Assembly (NCBI RefSeq): GCF_014837235.1
Contig: NZ_JACYFT010000001.1
Coordinates: 1,518,174 to 1,582,173 of the forward strand
Length of the DNA stretch: 64,000 nt
Source of the DNA: Limnohabitans radicicola
GTDB lineage: Bacteria; Pseudomonadota; Gammaproteobacteria; Burkholderiales; Burkholderiaceae_C
Reading direction: 5' to 3'
The notes beneath the pieces were generated by a model. It ran no database searches and was not told where the DNA came from. It saw only the letters and a list, made by a program, of their open reading frames with translations. How positions within the stretch are numbered: position 1 is the first letter of the stretch; the number at the start of each line of letters is the position of its first letter. The position numbers were made by a program, and so were the translations under genes. Shown piece after piece: positions 27,996 to 38,265 of the stretch.

Positions 27996-28018
27996 ATACG
28001 GCTTGCAAGTGCTGCAAG

Positions 28019-28090
28019 CGCTGAGGGTGGGCGGCTTGGGCAACGATGTTGAGCCTGCGTCTGAGGCGCCCGAGCCGCACACCCTCAGCG
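28019..28090. repeat. Stem-loop repeat, copy B (between exbD and leuS)
   Basis: Arms 28019-28041 and 28068-28090 pair at 21 of 23 positions around a 26-nt loop (28042-28067) that differs from the copy C loop (reverse complement) at one base. The arm sequence is unrelated to copies A and C except for the closing GGGC/GCCC. It lies in the same orientation as copy A and opposite to copy C, 62 bp upstream of leuS. Confidence 0.85.
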
Positions 28091-28152
28091 CTCCCCGAGA
28101 CCCATCAATAAGCCGATTCAGCCCCTCCTGCCCCTCTACAATTGGGCCCATC

Positions 28153-30921
28153 ATGCAAGACAAGTACACCCACCTCGACGTCGAAGCCGCCGCACAAGCC
28201 CGCTGGACGGCCCGCGACGCCTACCGCGTCACCGAAGACATCAGCAAAAAGAAGTTTTACGCCTGCTCCATGCTGCCCTACCCCAGCGGCAAGCTGCATA
28301 TGGGCCACGTGCGCAACTACACCATCAACGACATGCTCACGCGCCAGTTGCGCATGCGCGGCTACAACGTGCTCATGCCCATGGGCTGGGACGCCTTTGG
28401 CCTGCCCGCCGAAAACGCGGCGCTCAAGAACAAGGTGCCGCCCGCCAAGTGGACCTACGAAAACATCGCCTACATGAAAAAGCAGATGCAGGCGATGGGT
28501 CTTGCCATCGACTGGTCGCGTGAAGTGGCCACCTGCGATCCGACGTATTACAAGTGGAACCAGTGGCTGTTCCTCAAGATGCTGGAAAAAGGCATCGCCT
28601 ACCGCAAGACCCAGATCGTCAACTGGGACCCGGTGGACCAGACTGTGCTCGCCAACGAGCAGGTGATCGACGGCAAAGGCTGGCGCACGGGCGCGCCCGT
28701 TGAAAAGCGCGAAATCCCCGGCTACTACCTCAACATCACCTCGTACGCGCAAGAGCTGCTGGACCATGTTCAGATCGGTAACGAGAAGGCGACGCTGGAC
28801 GGCTGGCCCGACAAGGTCCGCCTGATGCAGGAAAACTGGATCGGCAAGTCCGAGGGCGTGCGCTTTGCATTCACGCACGACATCAAGGATGCCGCTGGTC
28901 AGCTCATTGGCGACGGTAAGATGTATGTCTTCACCACCCGCGCCGACACCATCATGGGTGTGACGTTTTGCGCGGTGGCTGCAGAGCACCCTCTGGCGCT
29001 GCATGCTGCGGCCAACAACCCGGCCTTGGCTGCCTTCCTCGAAGAATGCAAAACCGGCGGTACCACCGAAGCCGAGCTGGCCACGCAAGAGAAAAAGGGC
29101 ATGCCCACGGGCTTGTTCGTCACGCACCCATTGACGGGCGCGAAGGTCGAAGTGTGGGTGGGCAACTATGTGCTCATGAGCTACGGCGACGGCGCCGTGA
29201 TGGGCGTGCCTGCGCACGACGAGCGCGATTTTGCGTTTGCCTTGAAATACGCTTTGCCGATCAAGCAGGTTGTCGGTGCACGTGCTCCGGCCTTGTCGTC
29301 GCCTGCGTCGGGCGCCTCAGACGCAAGCTCAACATCGTTGCCCAACGCAGGCAACGCCAAGGCCTCTGAGGTCTTCGATGCGACCGCATGGTCCGAGTGG
29401 TACGCCACCAAGGACGGTGTATGTGTCAACTCCGGCGAACTCGATGGCTTGAACCAGAAGGCCGCCGTCACCAGGGTGGCCGAACTGCTCGCTGCCAAAG
29501 GCCTGGGCGAGAAGAAAACCACCTGGCGTCTGCGCGACTGGGGGGTCAGCCGCCAGCGCTACTGGGGCACGCCGATCCCGATCATCCATTGCGACGAACA
29601 CGGCGCGGTGCCGGTGCCGGAAAAAGACCTGCCGGTGGTGCTGCCGCAGGACTGCATTCCTGACGGCTCGGGCAACCCGCTGCACAAGCACGAAGGTTTC
29701 CACGCGGGCGTGACCTGCCCGGTGTGCGGCAAACCTGCCCGCCGCGAGACCGACACCATGGACACCTTTGTGGATTCGTCCTGGTATTTCATGCGCTATT
29801 GTGATCCGACCAACCCCGACAAGATGGTGGCCGAAGGTGCGGATTACTGGATGCCGATGGACCAATACATCGGCGGCATCGAGCATGCGATCCTGCACCT
29901 GCTGTACGCGCGTTTCTGGACCAAGGTCATGCGCGATCTGGGTTTGGTCAAGGTGGACGAGCCCTTCAGCAAGCTGCTGACGCAGGGCATGGTGCTCAAC
30001 CACATCTATTCGCGCCGCACCGCCAAGGGTGGCAAAGACTACTTCTGGCCGCACGACGTCGAGCATGTGCTGGACGACACAGGCAAAGTGGTGGGCGCCA
30101 AGCTCAAGAACGAGGCCGAGAGCAGCGATGGCCGCTTACCCGTGGGCACCGCCATCGACTACGAAGGCGTGGGCACCATGTCCAAGTCCAAGAACAACGG
30201 CGTGGACCCGCAGGACCTGATTGAAAAATACGGCGCCGACACGGCCCGCCTGTACACCATGTTCACCGCGCCGCCCGAAGCCACGCTGGAGTGGAACGAT
30301 GCGGCCGTGGAGGGCAGCTACCGCTTCCTGCGCCGCGTGTGGAACTTCGCGGCCAAGAACGAAGCCCTGCTCAAGAAGGGCATTGCCGTGGATCGCAGCC
30401 AGGATGTGGCTTTCGGCAAGGCCGCCAAGGCGCTGCGCCTGGACATCCACACCGTGCTCAAGCAGGCCAACTACGACTACGAGCGCATGCAGTACAACAC
30501 CGTCGTCTCGGCGGTGATGAAGATGCTCAACACGCTCGAAGATGTGCAGCTGGCTGACAGCGCCGAGGACGCCGCTGCGCTGGCCGAGTGTTTCTCGATC
30601 CTGCTGCGCGTGCTGTATCCGGCTTGTCCGCACATCACCGACCAGCTCTGGAACGAACTGGGCTACGCCGCGTGCTGCGGCGACCTGCTCGACGTGGCCT
30701 GGGCCGGCGTGGACGAGTCTGCGTTGCAGCGCGACGAGATCGAGCTCATGCTGCAGATCAACGGCAAGCTGCGCGGCTCAATCCTGGTGCCTGCCAGTGC
30801 CGACAAGTCACAGATCGAAGCGGCTGCACTGGCCAGTGAAGCTTTCGTCAAGCAGGCCGAAGGCGCTGCGCCCAAGAAGGTCATCGTGGTGCCCGGTCGC
30901 TTGGTCAACGTGGTGCTCTGA
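28153..30921 (+). CDS. leuS: Leucyl-tRNA synthetase with a repeat-derived insertion
   Basis: 922 residues, against about 860 in E. coli. The start is the ATG at 28153, where the conserved [11 protein letters not shown] leader begins; the frame open upstream is not leuS. The HIGH-type motif is [13 protein letters not shown] (near residue 50), editing-domain motifs are TTRADTIMG and [11 protein letters not shown], the KMSKS motif is [11 protein letters not shown], and the C-terminal anticodon and tail domains are complete. After YALPIKQVV a Ser/Ala-rich stretch of about 30 residues (near 374-403) coincides with repeat copy C and has no counterpart in the E. coli enzyme. The frame is intact, so the gene is expected to be functional. 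Confidence 0.97.
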   Translation: MQDKYTHLDVEAAAQARWTARDAYRVTEDISKKKFYACSMLPYPSGKLHMGHVRNYTINDMLTRQLRMRGYNVLMPMGWDAFGLPAENAALKNKVPPAKWTYENIAYMKKQMQAMGLAIDWSREVATCDPTYYKWNQWLFLKMLEKGIAYRKTQIVNWDPVDQTVLANEQVIDGKGWRTGAPVEKREIPGYYLNITSYAQELLDHVQIGNEKATLDGWPDKVRLMQENWIGKSEGVRFAFTHDIKDAAGQLIGDGKMYVFTTRADTIMGVTFCAVAAEHPLALHAAANNPALAAFLEECKTGGTTEAELATQEKKGMPTGLFVTHPLTGAKVEVWVGNYVLMSYGDGAVMGVPAHDERDFAFALKYALPIKQVVGARAPALSSPASGASDASSTSLPNAGNAKASEVFDATAWSEWYATKDGVCVNSGELDGLNQKAAVTRVAELLAAKGLGEKKTTWRLRDWGVSRQRYWGTPIPIIHCDEHGAVPVPEKDLPVVLPQDCIPDGSGNPLHKHEGFHAGVTCPVCGKPARRETDTMDTFVDSSWYFMRYCDPTNPDKMVAEGADYWMPMDQYIGGIEHAILHLLYARFWTKVMRDLGLVKVDEPFSKLLTQGMVLNHIYSRRTAKGGKDYFWPHDVEHVLDDTGKVVGAKLKNEAESSDGRLPVGTAIDYEGVGTMSKSKNNGVDPQDLIEKYGADTARLYTMFTAPPEATLEWNDAAVEGSYRFLRRVWNFAAKNEALLKKGIAVDRSQDVAFGKAAKALRLDIHTVLKQANYDYERMQYNTVVSAVMKMLNTLEDVQLADSAEDAAALAECFSILLRVLYPACPHITDQLWNELGYAACCGDLLDVAWAGVDESALQRDEIELMLQINGKLRGSILVPASADKSQIEAAALASEAFVKQAEGAAPKKVIVVPGRLVNVVL
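29289..29364. repeat. Stem-loop repeat, copy C (inside leuS)
   Basis: Arms 29289-29313 and 29340-29364 pair at 22 of 25 positions around a 26-nt loop (29314-29339). The loop is the reverse complement of the copy B loop with one change, and of copy A with three. On the leuS strand it encodes [13 protein letters not shown]. Arms include GGCCTTG/CAAGGCC and GCCTGCGT/ACGCAGGC. Confidence 0.85.
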
Positions 30922-30925
30922 CGTG

Positions 30926-31462
30926 ATGCGTCGTCGCCTGTTCTCGCTGGGAGCGATGGCTGCGGTCCTGACGGGCTGCGGCTTCAAGCTGCGCCAGACG
31001 GGCGACTACCCGTTCAAAAGCCTGTACGCCAACTTCCAGCTCAACTCACCGCTGGGCTCCGAGTTGCGCCGCAACCTGCTGGGCACGGGTAAGATCGAGT
31101 TGTTGACCGACCCTGCCCAGATGTCCAAGGCCGATGTGATCCTCGACATCCTGAGCGAGGTGCGCCAGCCCGTGGTGGTGGGCCTGAACGCCTCCGGCCA
31201 GGTGCGCGAGATGCAGCTGCGCTTGCGTGTGAATTTCCGGCTGCGTACCCCCTCGGGCGATGAACTCATCGAGCCGGTCGAGATGTACCAGCAGCGCGAC
31301 CTGAGCTTCACCGAAGTGGCGGCCCTGTCCAAGGAAATCGAGCAAGCCATGTTGTTCCGTGACATGCAGCTCGACATCGTGCAGCAGATCATGCGCCGAT
31401 TGGCTGCCGTCAAACCGCGCAAGCCGCTGGCTGCTCCTGCGGCCGCAGCGTCCCAACCCTGA
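30926..31462 (+). CDS. lptE: LPS-assembly lipoprotein LptE
   Basis: 178 residues from the ATG at 30926, four bases after the leuS stop. The lipobox is LTGC followed by GFKLRQTGDYPF, the usual LptE (RlpB) start. LptE plugs the LptD barrel and helps place lipopolysaccharide in the outer leaflet. The gene order leuS-lptE-holA is conserved in proteobacteria and supports the call. The Pro/Ala-rich end is probably flexible. Confidence 0.93.
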   Translation: MRRRLFSLGAMAAVLTGCGFKLRQTGDYPFKSLYANFQLNSPLGSELRRNLLGTGKIELLTDPAQMSKADVILDILSEVRQPVVVGLNASGQVREMQLRLRVNFRLRTPSGDELIEPVEMYQQRDLSFTEVAALSKEIEQAMLFRDMQLDIVQQIMRRLAAVKPRKPLAAPAAAASQP

Positions 31463-31468
31463 CGCACC

Positions 31469-32521
31469 ATGCAACTGGCCCTTCCCCAGCTTGGCGCCCA
31501 CCTGCAAAAGGGCCTGCGCAGCCTCTACACCCTGCACGGGGATGAACCCCTGTTGATGCAGGAGGCGGCCGATGCCATCCGTGCAGCTGCCCGCGCCCAG
31601 GGCTACACCGAACGCACGGTGCACACGGTGCAGGGCGCGCATTTTGACTGGAGCGAGGTGCTGGCTGCAGGCGGCTCCCTGAGCCTGTTTGCCGACAAGC
31701 AAATCGTTGAAGTGCGCATCCCTTCGGGCAAACCCGGCAAGGAGGGCAGCCCGGCCATCCAGCAATTGGCCGAATCGGCCCAGGGCAACGATTCAACCTT
31801 GACCCTGTTCATGCTGCCCAGGCTCGACGCCGCGACCCGCAAGGGGGCCTGGTTTGGCGCGCTCGACAACATGGGCGTGACCATCCCGGTCGACAACATC
31901 GAGCGTCAGGCCCTGCCCACCTGGATCGCCCAGCGCCTGCAGCAGCAAGGCCAGAGCGTGGTGGCGGGAGAAGAAGGTCAGCGCACGCTGCAGTTCTTTG
32001 CCGACCGGGTCGAAGGTAATTTGCTCGCGGCCCACCAGGAGGTGCAAAAGCTCGGCCTGCTGTACCCGCCGGGCGAGCTCGGCTGGGACCAGATCGAGGC
32101 GGCGGTGCTCAATGTGGCCCGTTACGACGTCTTCAAGCTGTCCGAGGCCGTGCTCTCGGGCCAGGTGGCCAGGGTGCAGCGCATGCTCGATGGTTTGCAG
32201 GCCGAGGGCGAGGCCGCCGTGCTGGTGCACTACACGCTGGCCGAAGACATCCGCGCCTTGAAGCGTGTGAAAGATGCCATGGCCGCAGGCAAACCCTTGC
32301 CCATGGCCCTGAAAGAGCAACGCATCTGGGGCCCGCGTGAGCGCCTGTTTGAGCGCGTGCTGCCCTGCCTGAGCGAAGCGCGGCTCAACAACCTGCTGCA
32401 GTCGGCGCACCAGGTGGACGGCATCGTCAAAGGCCTCAAAGTGCCCGAATGGCCCACCGATGGCTGGCAGGCGCTGCAACGCCTGGCGCTGCGTTTTTCG
32501 CGCATGTGCATGGCGCGCTGA
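31469..32521 (+). CDS. holA: DNA polymerase III subunit delta
   Basis: 350 residues. The family N-terminus is LYTLHGDEPLLMQEAADAIR, and the central segment QFFADRVEGNLLAAHQEVQKL is the most conserved. Delta is the part of the clamp loader that opens the beta clamp. It lies 6 bp after lptE and is co-transcribed with leuS-lptE, a widely conserved order. Confidence 0.95.
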   Translation: MQLALPQLGAHLQKGLRSLYTLHGDEPLLMQEAADAIRAAARAQGYTERTVHTVQGAHFDWSEVLAAGGSLSLFADKQIVEVRIPSGKPGKEGSPAIQQLAESAQGNDSTLTLFMLPRLDAATRKGAWFGALDNMGVTIPVDNIERQALPTWIAQRLQQQGQSVVAGEEGQRTLQFFADRVEGNLLAAHQEVQKLGLLYPPGELGWDQIEAAVLNVARYDVFKLSEAVLSGQVARVQRMLDGLQAEGEAAVLVHYTLAEDIRALKRVKDAMAAGKPLPMALKEQRIWGPRERLFERVLPCLSEARLNNLLQSAHQVDGIVKGLKVPEWPTDGWQALQRLALRFSRMCMAR

Positions 32522-32554
32522 ACGCCCACCCCGGGCATCTGCGAAAATCGGGGC

Positions 32555-33835
32555 ATGAACGCCTCCAACACCACCGAGACCCTGCAGGCCCTGGGCCTGC
32601 AAGCCAAACAGGCGTCCGCCCTGATGGCCAAGGCCTCTGCCGCTGTCAAGAACAACGCTCTGCGCCGCTTGGCTGCACTTTTGCGCGAGAACACCGACGC
32701 CTTGCAAGTCGACAACGCCAAAGACCTGGCCCGTGCCCAGGCCAATGGCTTGGCCGAACCCATGGTCGACCGCTTGCGCCTGACCCCCAAGGTGCTGGAG
32801 ACCTGCGCCCAAGGCTGCGAGCAGTTGGCGGCCATGCCCGATGTGATTGGCGAGATCCTGGGCATGAAGCAGATGCCCAGCGGCATCCGTGTGGGCCAGA
32901 TGCGGGTGCCGATTGGCGTGTTTGGCATGATTTTCGAGAGCCGCCCGAACGTGACCATCGAGGCGGCCAGCCTGTCGATCAAGAGCGGCAACGCCTGCAT
33001 CCTGCGCGGCGGTTCGGAAGCCATCGAGTCCAACAAGGCGCTGGCGCTGCTGGTGCAGCAGGCCCTGACCGAGAGCGGCCTGCCCGTCAACGCGGTGCAG
33101 CTGGTGCAGACCACCGACCGTGCGGCCGTGGGCCAGCTGATCGCCATGCCCGAGTTTGTGGACGTCATCATCCCGCGCGGCGGTAAGGGCTTGATCGAGC
33201 GCATCAGCGCCGAAGCCAAGGTGCCCGTCATCAAACACCTGGACGGCAACTGCCACACCTATGTGGACGAGCCCTGCGACATCGACATGGCGGTCCGCGT
33301 GGCCGACAACGCCAAGACGCAAAAGTACAGCCCTTGCAATGCCAGCGAAAGCCTGTTGGTGGCAAAGGGCGTGGCGGCTGAGTTCCTGCCCAAGATCGGC
33401 GCCATCTATGCCGCCAAAGGCGTCGAGATGCGTTGCTGCCCGAAGGCCAAGGCCATCCTCAGCCAAGTCGCCGGGGCCCATTTGAAAGACGCCACCGAGC
33501 AGGACTGGTCCGAGGAATACCTGGCACCCATCATCAGCGTCAAGGTGGTCGAAGGGGTGGACGAGGCGATTGCCCACATCAACCACTACAGCAGCCACCA
33601 CACCGAAGCCATCTTGACCCGCGACCACATGCACGCCCAGCGCTTTTTGCGCGAGGTGGACTCGTCCAGCGTCATGGTCAATGCCAGCACGCGTTTTGCC
33701 GATGGCTTTGAATATGGTTTGGGGGCCGAGATCGGCATCAGCACCGACAAGTTCCACGCCCGGGGTCCGGTGGGCATCGAAGGCCTGACCTCGCTCAAGT
33801 ACGTGGTGCTGGGCGAAGGTGAAATTCGCCACTGA
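32555..33835 (+). CDS. proA: Gamma-glutamyl phosphate reductase
   Basis: 426 residues of the aldehyde dehydrogenase fold. The catalytic cysteine is C261 in [12 protein letters not shown]. Other signatures are [17 protein letters not shown] and the C-terminal [28 protein letters not shown]. It carries out the second step of proline synthesis, reducing glutamyl phosphate to the semialdehyde with NADPH. It is 33 bp after holA. proB is not in the window. Confidence 0.97.
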   Translation: MNASNTTETLQALGLQAKQASALMAKASAAVKNNALRRLAALLRENTDALQVDNAKDLARAQANGLAEPMVDRLRLTPKVLETCAQGCEQLAAMPDVIGEILGMKQMPSGIRVGQMRVPIGVFGMIFESRPNVTIEAASLSIKSGNACILRGGSEAIESNKALALLVQQALTESGLPVNAVQLVQTTDRAAVGQLIAMPEFVDVIIPRGGKGLIERISAEAKVPVIKHLDGNCHTYVDEPCDIDMAVRVADNAKTQKYSPCNASESLLVAKGVAAEFLPKIGAIYAAKGVEMRCCPKAKAILSQVAGAHLKDATEQDWSEEYLAPIISVKVVEGVDEAIAHINHYSSHHTEAILTRDHMHAQRFLREVDSSSVMVNASTRFADGFEYGLGAEIGISTDKFHARGPVGIEGLTSLKYVVLGEGEIRH

Positions 33836-33919
33836 GCGGCGGTCTCCTGTCCGGTTGGCGCTTGCCTTGCGCCAAACCGCCCCCATATGATCCCTTTGTT
33901 TTTGTTCTGAAGGTCGCCC

Positions 33920-35215
33920 ATGGTCCCGCATCTCGTCACCGCTCTGAACGGCCCCATCAATGAGCTGGAGCAGCGCATTCTCGATTCGATGCCCGCCATC
34001 GAGCGCTGGTTCCGTCTGGAATGGATGGAGCACACCCCGCCGTTCTACAGCTCGGTCGACATCCGCAATGCGGGCTTCAAGCTCGCCCCGGTGGACACCA
34101 ACCTCTACCCAGGCGGCTGGAACAACCTGACCCACGAAATGTTGCCCCTGGCGGTGCAGGCGGCGCAGGCGGCCATCGAGAAGATCTGCCCCGAGGCCAA
34201 GAACCTGCTGATCATTCCCGAGAACCACACGCGCAACACCTTCTACCTGACCAACGTGCTGCAGCTGCAGCGCATCTTCCACATGGCGGGCCTGAACGTG
34301 CGCATCGGCTCGATCAACCCCGAGATCAAGGAAAGCACCGACATCCTGCTGCCCAATGGCGAGACCATCCGGCTCGAACCCGTGGTGCGCACCAAGCGCC
34401 GCCTGGGCCTCAAGGATTTCGACCCCTGCACCATCCTGCTCAACAACGACCTGTCTGCGGGCGCGCCGGGCATTCTGGAAGAGCTGCACGAGCAGTTTTT
34501 GTTGCCACCCCTGCACGCGGGCTGGAGCGTGCGCCGCAAGACGCGCCACTTCCAAAGCTACGAAGAGGTGGCCAAGCGCTTTGGCAAGTTGCTGGGCATC
34601 GACCCCTGGTTGATCAACCCCATGTTCAACCAGTGCGGCGATGTGAATTTCGCCGAAGGCACGGGCATCGAGTGCCTGCGCAGCAACGTGGACGCGCTGC
34701 TGACCAAGATCCGGCGCAAGTACAAGGAATACGGCATCAACGAAAAGCCGTTTGTGGTCGTCAAGGCCGACAACGGGACGTATGGCATGGGCATCATGAC
34801 CGTGCGCGATGTGGCCGACCTGGACCAGCTCAACCGCAAGACCCGCAACAAGATGAGCGTCATCAAGGACGGCCAGACCGTCAACGACGTGATCATCCAG
34901 GAGGGCGTGCTGACCAACGAGCGCATGAATGACGCCGTGGCCGAGCCCGTGGTCTACATGATGGACCGCTATGTGGTCGGCGGCTTCTACCGCGTCCACG
35001 CCGAGCGCGGTGTGGACGAAAACCTCAACGCCCCGGGCGCGAGCTTTGTGCCATTGGCTTTTGCAGAGAGTGCGCACTTACCTCAGCCTGGCATCAAGCC
35101 CGGTGCGAGCGTGCCCAACCGCTTTTACATGTACGGCGTGGTGGGCCGCCTGGCCATGTTGGCCGCCAGTTACGAGCTGGAAGCGACCGACCCCGAGGCC
35201 GAGGTCTACGATTAA
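33920..35215 (+). CDS. gshA: Glutamate-cysteine ligase (Thiobacillus/Burkholderiales type)
   Basis: 431 residues. It matches the form of GshA found in beta- and some gammaproteobacteria rather than E. coli GshA. Features include IPENHTRNTFYLTNVLQLQ, VKADNGTYGMGIMTV and NAPGASFVPLAF near the C-terminus. It is the first and rate-limiting step of glutathione synthesis. It has its own 84-bp upstream gap after proA and a strong terminator downstream. Confidence 0.92.
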   Translation: MVPHLVTALNGPINELEQRILDSMPAIERWFRLEWMEHTPPFYSSVDIRNAGFKLAPVDTNLYPGGWNNLTHEMLPLAVQAAQAAIEKICPEAKNLLIIPENHTRNTFYLTNVLQLQRIFHMAGLNVRIGSINPEIKESTDILLPNGETIRLEPVVRTKRRLGLKDFDPCTILLNNDLSAGAPGILEELHEQFLLPPLHAGWSVRRKTRHFQSYEEVAKRFGKLLGIDPWLINPMFNQCGDVNFAEGTGIECLRSNVDALLTKIRRKYKEYGINEKPFVVVKADNGTYGMGIMTVRDVADLDQLNRKTRNKMSVIKDGQTVNDVIIQEGVLTNERMNDAVAEPVVYMMDRYVVGGFYRVHAERGVDENLNAPGASFVPLAFAESAHLPQPGIKPGASVPNRFYMYGVVGRLAMLAASYELEATDPEAEVYD

Positions 35216-35311
35216 GTCTTTCAGGTTCAGTTGTTGCGCTGCAACATTTTTCAGGGCAATCGGTGACAGCGATGCCTGACAAGCGCACAATTTGAGACTT
35301 GTCTTTTGATG

Positions 35312-35334
35312 GCCCGGCCTGGTCCGGGCTTTTT
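35312..35334 (+). terminator. Intrinsic terminator after gshA, touching the kup start
   Basis: Perfect 6-bp stem GCCCGG/CCGGGC with a 6-nt loop and five T (35330-35334). It is 96 bp after gshA. The likely kup start codon is at 35338, three bases beyond the T-run, so the hairpin also occupies the place where a ribosome site would be. Confidence 0.8.
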
Positions 35335-35337
35335 AGT

Positions 35338-37206
35338 GTGTCTTCTACAAAATCCTCACTCGCCGCCCTGACCCTGGGGGCCATTGGCGTGGTTTACGGC
35401 GATATCGGCACCAGTGTGCTGTACGCGATGAAAGAGGTTTTCGGCTCGGGTCACGTCCCCTTCACGCCAGAAAACGTCTACGGCATCCTTTCCATCTTCT
35501 TCTGGACCCTGACGACCATCGTCTCGCTCAAGTACGTGTTGCTGGTGCTGCGGGCCGACAACCACGGTGAGGGCGGCCTGGTGGCCATGCTGGCGTTGGC
35601 GTCCCAGGCGGTGAAGGACAAACCGGAATTGCGCAAATTGCTGCTGGCGGTCGGTATTTTCGGGACGTGCCTGTTTTACGGCGATGGCGTCATCACCCCG
35701 GCGATCTCGGTCTTGTCGGCCGTGGAAGGCCTGGAAGTCATTTCCCCCAATTTCAAGAAATCGGTCATCCCGCTCACGCTGGTGATCCTGTTCCTGCTGT
35801 TCTGGGTGCAAAAGCGTGGCACGGCAGGCATTGGCCAATTTTTTGGCCCCATTACCTTGATCTGGTTTGCCGCCATTGCTGTGCTGGGTGTCTCGCACAT
35901 CGTCGAACGCCCAGAAATTTTGCTGGCCATCAGCCCGCACTATGCGCTGGGCTTCATCTGGGACCAGCCGGGCATCACCTTCATCATCCTGGGCGCGGTG
36001 GTGCTCTGCGTCACGGGCGGCGAAGCGCTTTATGCCGACATGGGCCACTTTGGCAAAAAGCCCATCCGTCTGGCCTGGTTCAGCGTGGTCATGCCCAGCC
36101 TGACGCTCAACTACTTTGGCCAGGGCGCATTGCTGCTCGCACATCCTGAGGCCAAGGAGAACCCCTTCTTCATGATGGCTCCGGACTGGGCCCTGTTGCC
36201 CCTGGTGGGCCTGGCCACCATGGCCACGGTGATTGCTTCGCAGGCACTGATTTCGGGCGCCTTCAGCGTGACCAAGCAGGTCATCCAGCTGGGCTACCTG
36301 CCGCGCCTGCAGGTGCTGCACACCAGCGAGACCGACACGGGCCAAATCTACATGCCTTTTGTGAACTGGGGCCTGTTTGCCGCCATCGTGATGGCGGTGG
36401 TCATGTTCAAGTCATCCAGCAACCTGGCTGCAGCTTATGGCATTGCCGTGTGCACCGACATGCTGATCACCACGGTGCTCACCTTCTTCGTGATCCGATA
36501 CGCCTGGAAGATGCCGCTGCTGCTGTGCATAGGCGCGACCGGCTTTTTCTTCGTGGTCGATCTGGCTTTCTGGGCGTCCAACCTGCTCAAGCTGTTTGAC
36601 GGCGGCTGGTTCCCCTTGCTAATTGGCGCAGCCGTGTTCACGCTCATGCTGACCTGGCACGATGGCCGACGCCTGCTCAATGAATCGTTGCGCTCCGATG
36701 CGCTGCGACTGACGGACTTTTTGGAAGCCGTCTTCATCGCCCCCCCCACGCGCGTCGAAGGCACTGCGGTGTTCTTGACGGCCGAGACAGGTGCGGTGCC
36801 CAACGCGCTGCTGCACAACCTCAAGCACAACAAGGTGCTGCATGAGCGCAATCTGTTTGTCACTGTGCGCAGCCACGAAGTGCCGCGCATGGATGCCGAC
36901 AAGCGCCTGGACGTGACCTCGCTGGGGCATGACTGCTGGCAAGTCATCGTCAACTACGGCTTCAAGGACAACCCCGATCTGCCCTCGGCCTTGGCCACCA
37001 TCGAGGGCGACGGCTACAAGCTGGACCCCATGCTGACCAGCTACTTCCTGTCACGCGACATCGTGATCCCCACCATTGGCGGGGGCATGGCCCAGTGGCG
37101 TGAAAAACTCTTTGCCCAAATGCACCACAATGCCAGCGCTGCGGCCGAGTTTCTGAACCTGCCCACCAACGCGGTGGTCGAGCTGGGCTCCAAGATCGAA
37201 ATTTGA
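35338..37206 (+). CDS. kup: Low-affinity potassium uptake protein Kup
   Basis: 622 residues when started at the GTG at 35338, the same length as E. coli Kup. A TTG at 35299 is in frame but would place the terminator inside the gene. The protein begins [25 protein letters not shown] without a visible Shine-Dalgarno sequence. Twelve or so membrane helices (residues about 8-430) are followed by a cytoplasmic C-terminal domain. It imports K+ with H+. PtsN, encoded 11 kb away, regulates K+ transport in other bacteria; any link here is inference. Confidence 0.95.
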   Translation: MSSTKSSLAALTLGAIGVVYGDIGTSVLYAMKEVFGSGHVPFTPENVYGILSIFFWTLTTIVSLKYVLLVLRADNHGEGGLVAMLALASQAVKDKPELRKLLLAVGIFGTCLFYGDGVITPAISVLSAVEGLEVISPNFKKSVIPLTLVILFLLFWVQKRGTAGIGQFFGPITLIWFAAIAVLGVSHIVERPEILLAISPHYALGFIWDQPGITFIILGAVVLCVTGGEALYADMGHFGKKPIRLAWFSVVMPSLTLNYFGQGALLLAHPEAKENPFFMMAPDWALLPLVGLATMATVIASQALISGAFSVTKQVIQLGYLPRLQVLHTSETDTGQIYMPFVNWGLFAAIVMAVVMFKSSSNLAAAYGIAVCTDMLITTVLTFFVIRYAWKMPLLLCIGATGFFFVVDLAFWASNLLKLFDGGWFPLLIGAAVFTLMLTWHDGRRLLNESLRSDALRLTDFLEAVFIAPPTRVEGTAVFLTAETGAVPNALLHNLKHNKVLHERNLFVTVRSHEVPRMDADKRLDVTSLGHDCWQVIVNYGFKDNPDLPSALATIEGDGYKLDPMLTSYFLSRDIVIPTIGGGMAQWREKLFAQMHHNASAAAEFLNLPTNAVVELGSKIEI

Positions 37207-37223
37207 TCGGGGTCAGAGCCCAA

Positions 37224-38081
37224 TCAACGCAACGAACCCATCGCCTCGCCCATCACGATGGGGCGGGTGGGTGTCCAGTCCTTGTTGAACTGCATCACCC
37301 CTTTGGGGAACAGCATCACCACGGTGGAGCCGAGCAAAAAGCGGCCCATCTCTTCGCCTTGGGCCAGGGCGATGTTGCCCATCTCGTAGGCCCACTCGCG
37401 CACCGTACCCGGACGCGGTGGGTTGACCACCCCGTGCCACACGGTGGCCATGCTGCCCACAATGGTGGCGCCCACCAGCACCATCACAAATGGGCCGTGC
37501 GCGCCTTCAAACACACAGACCACCCGCTCGTTGCGGGCAAACAAACCCGGCACGCCGCGTGCCGTGGTCGGGTTCACTGAAAACAGGTCGCCCGGCACGT
37601 AAATCATGCGCGTCAGCCGTCCCGCGCAAGGCATGTGGATACGGTGGTAGTCGCGTGGGCTGAGGTACAGCGTGGCAAATTCGCCGTCCTGGAACTGCGC
37701 AGCCAGTGCGGCGTCGCCGCCCACCAGCGCCTGGGTGCTGTAACTGTGCCCCTTGGCCTGAAACACCTGATCACCTGCGATCGGACCGCACTGGCTGATG
37801 GCGCCGTCCACCGGGCTGACGAAAGTCGCTGTCGCCAGGGGGCGCGCATCGCCGCGCAAAGGGCGGGTGAAGAACTCGTTGAAGCTCTTGTAGCTGGCCG
37901 TGTCCGGGTTGGCGGCTTCGCTCATGTTCACGTTGTAGCGACGCACAAAACGGTCAATGATGCCGGTGGTCACGCCACCCCACTGGCTGCCCGCCACCCA
38001 GCCCGCGAACGCGGTCAGGGCTTGTTTGGGGATCAAGTACTGCGGCAAAACCGCCAGGCGGTCAGAAAAGGAGCTGGACAT
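37224..38081 (-). CDS. psd: Phosphatidylserine decarboxylase
   Basis: 285 residues. The proenzyme cleaves itself between G251 and S252 (FLLGSTVVMLF), making the pyruvoyl group that decarboxylates phosphatidylserine to phosphatidylethanolamine. Conserved FVSPVDGAIS and LYLSPRDYHRIHMP with the catalytic His are present. It belongs to the type I bacterial membrane enzymes. It converges on kup (17 bp) and is divergent from the HTH gene. Confidence 0.96.
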   Translation of the reverse strand: MSSSFSDRLAVLPQYLIPKQALTAFAGWVAGSQWGGVTTGIIDRFVRRYNVNMSEAANPDTASYKSFNEFFTRPLRGDARPLATATFVSPVDGAISQCGPIAGDQVFQAKGHSYSTQALVGGDAALAAQFQDGEFATLYLSPRDYHRIHMPCAGRLTRMIYVPGDLFSVNPTTARGVPGLFARNERVVCVFEGAHGPFVMVLVGATIVGSMATVWHGVVNPPRPGTVREWAYEMGNIALAQGEEMGRFLLGSTVVMLFPKGVMQFNKDWTPTRPIVMGEAMGSLR

Positions 38082-38265
38082 GAGGGGGCCGCCAAAGCGG
38101 TTCAGGACAATGCCCTGATTTTATCGGTGGTACCGTGTCAGCCCCGGTGCGCCAGCAGATAGCGCATGTTTGTCAGGCAGCTGTCGTGTCCGTGTCGTGG
38201 CCCTGACGTGGCGTGGACGGTGGGGCGGCAACAAAATGCAAATCCAGTTGTCCAGGAGGAAAAAG

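Noticed and set aside
27898..28152. Upstream extension of leuS in the same frame
   Set aside because: It overlaps exbD and contains repeat copy B; the conserved LeuRS N-terminus begins at 28153.
31793..35077. Minus-strand open frame of 1094 codons
   Set aside because: It is antisense to holA, proA and gshA, which are clearly recognised. The translation is His/Ala/Gly-rich low complexity typical of the complement of GC-rich coding DNA.
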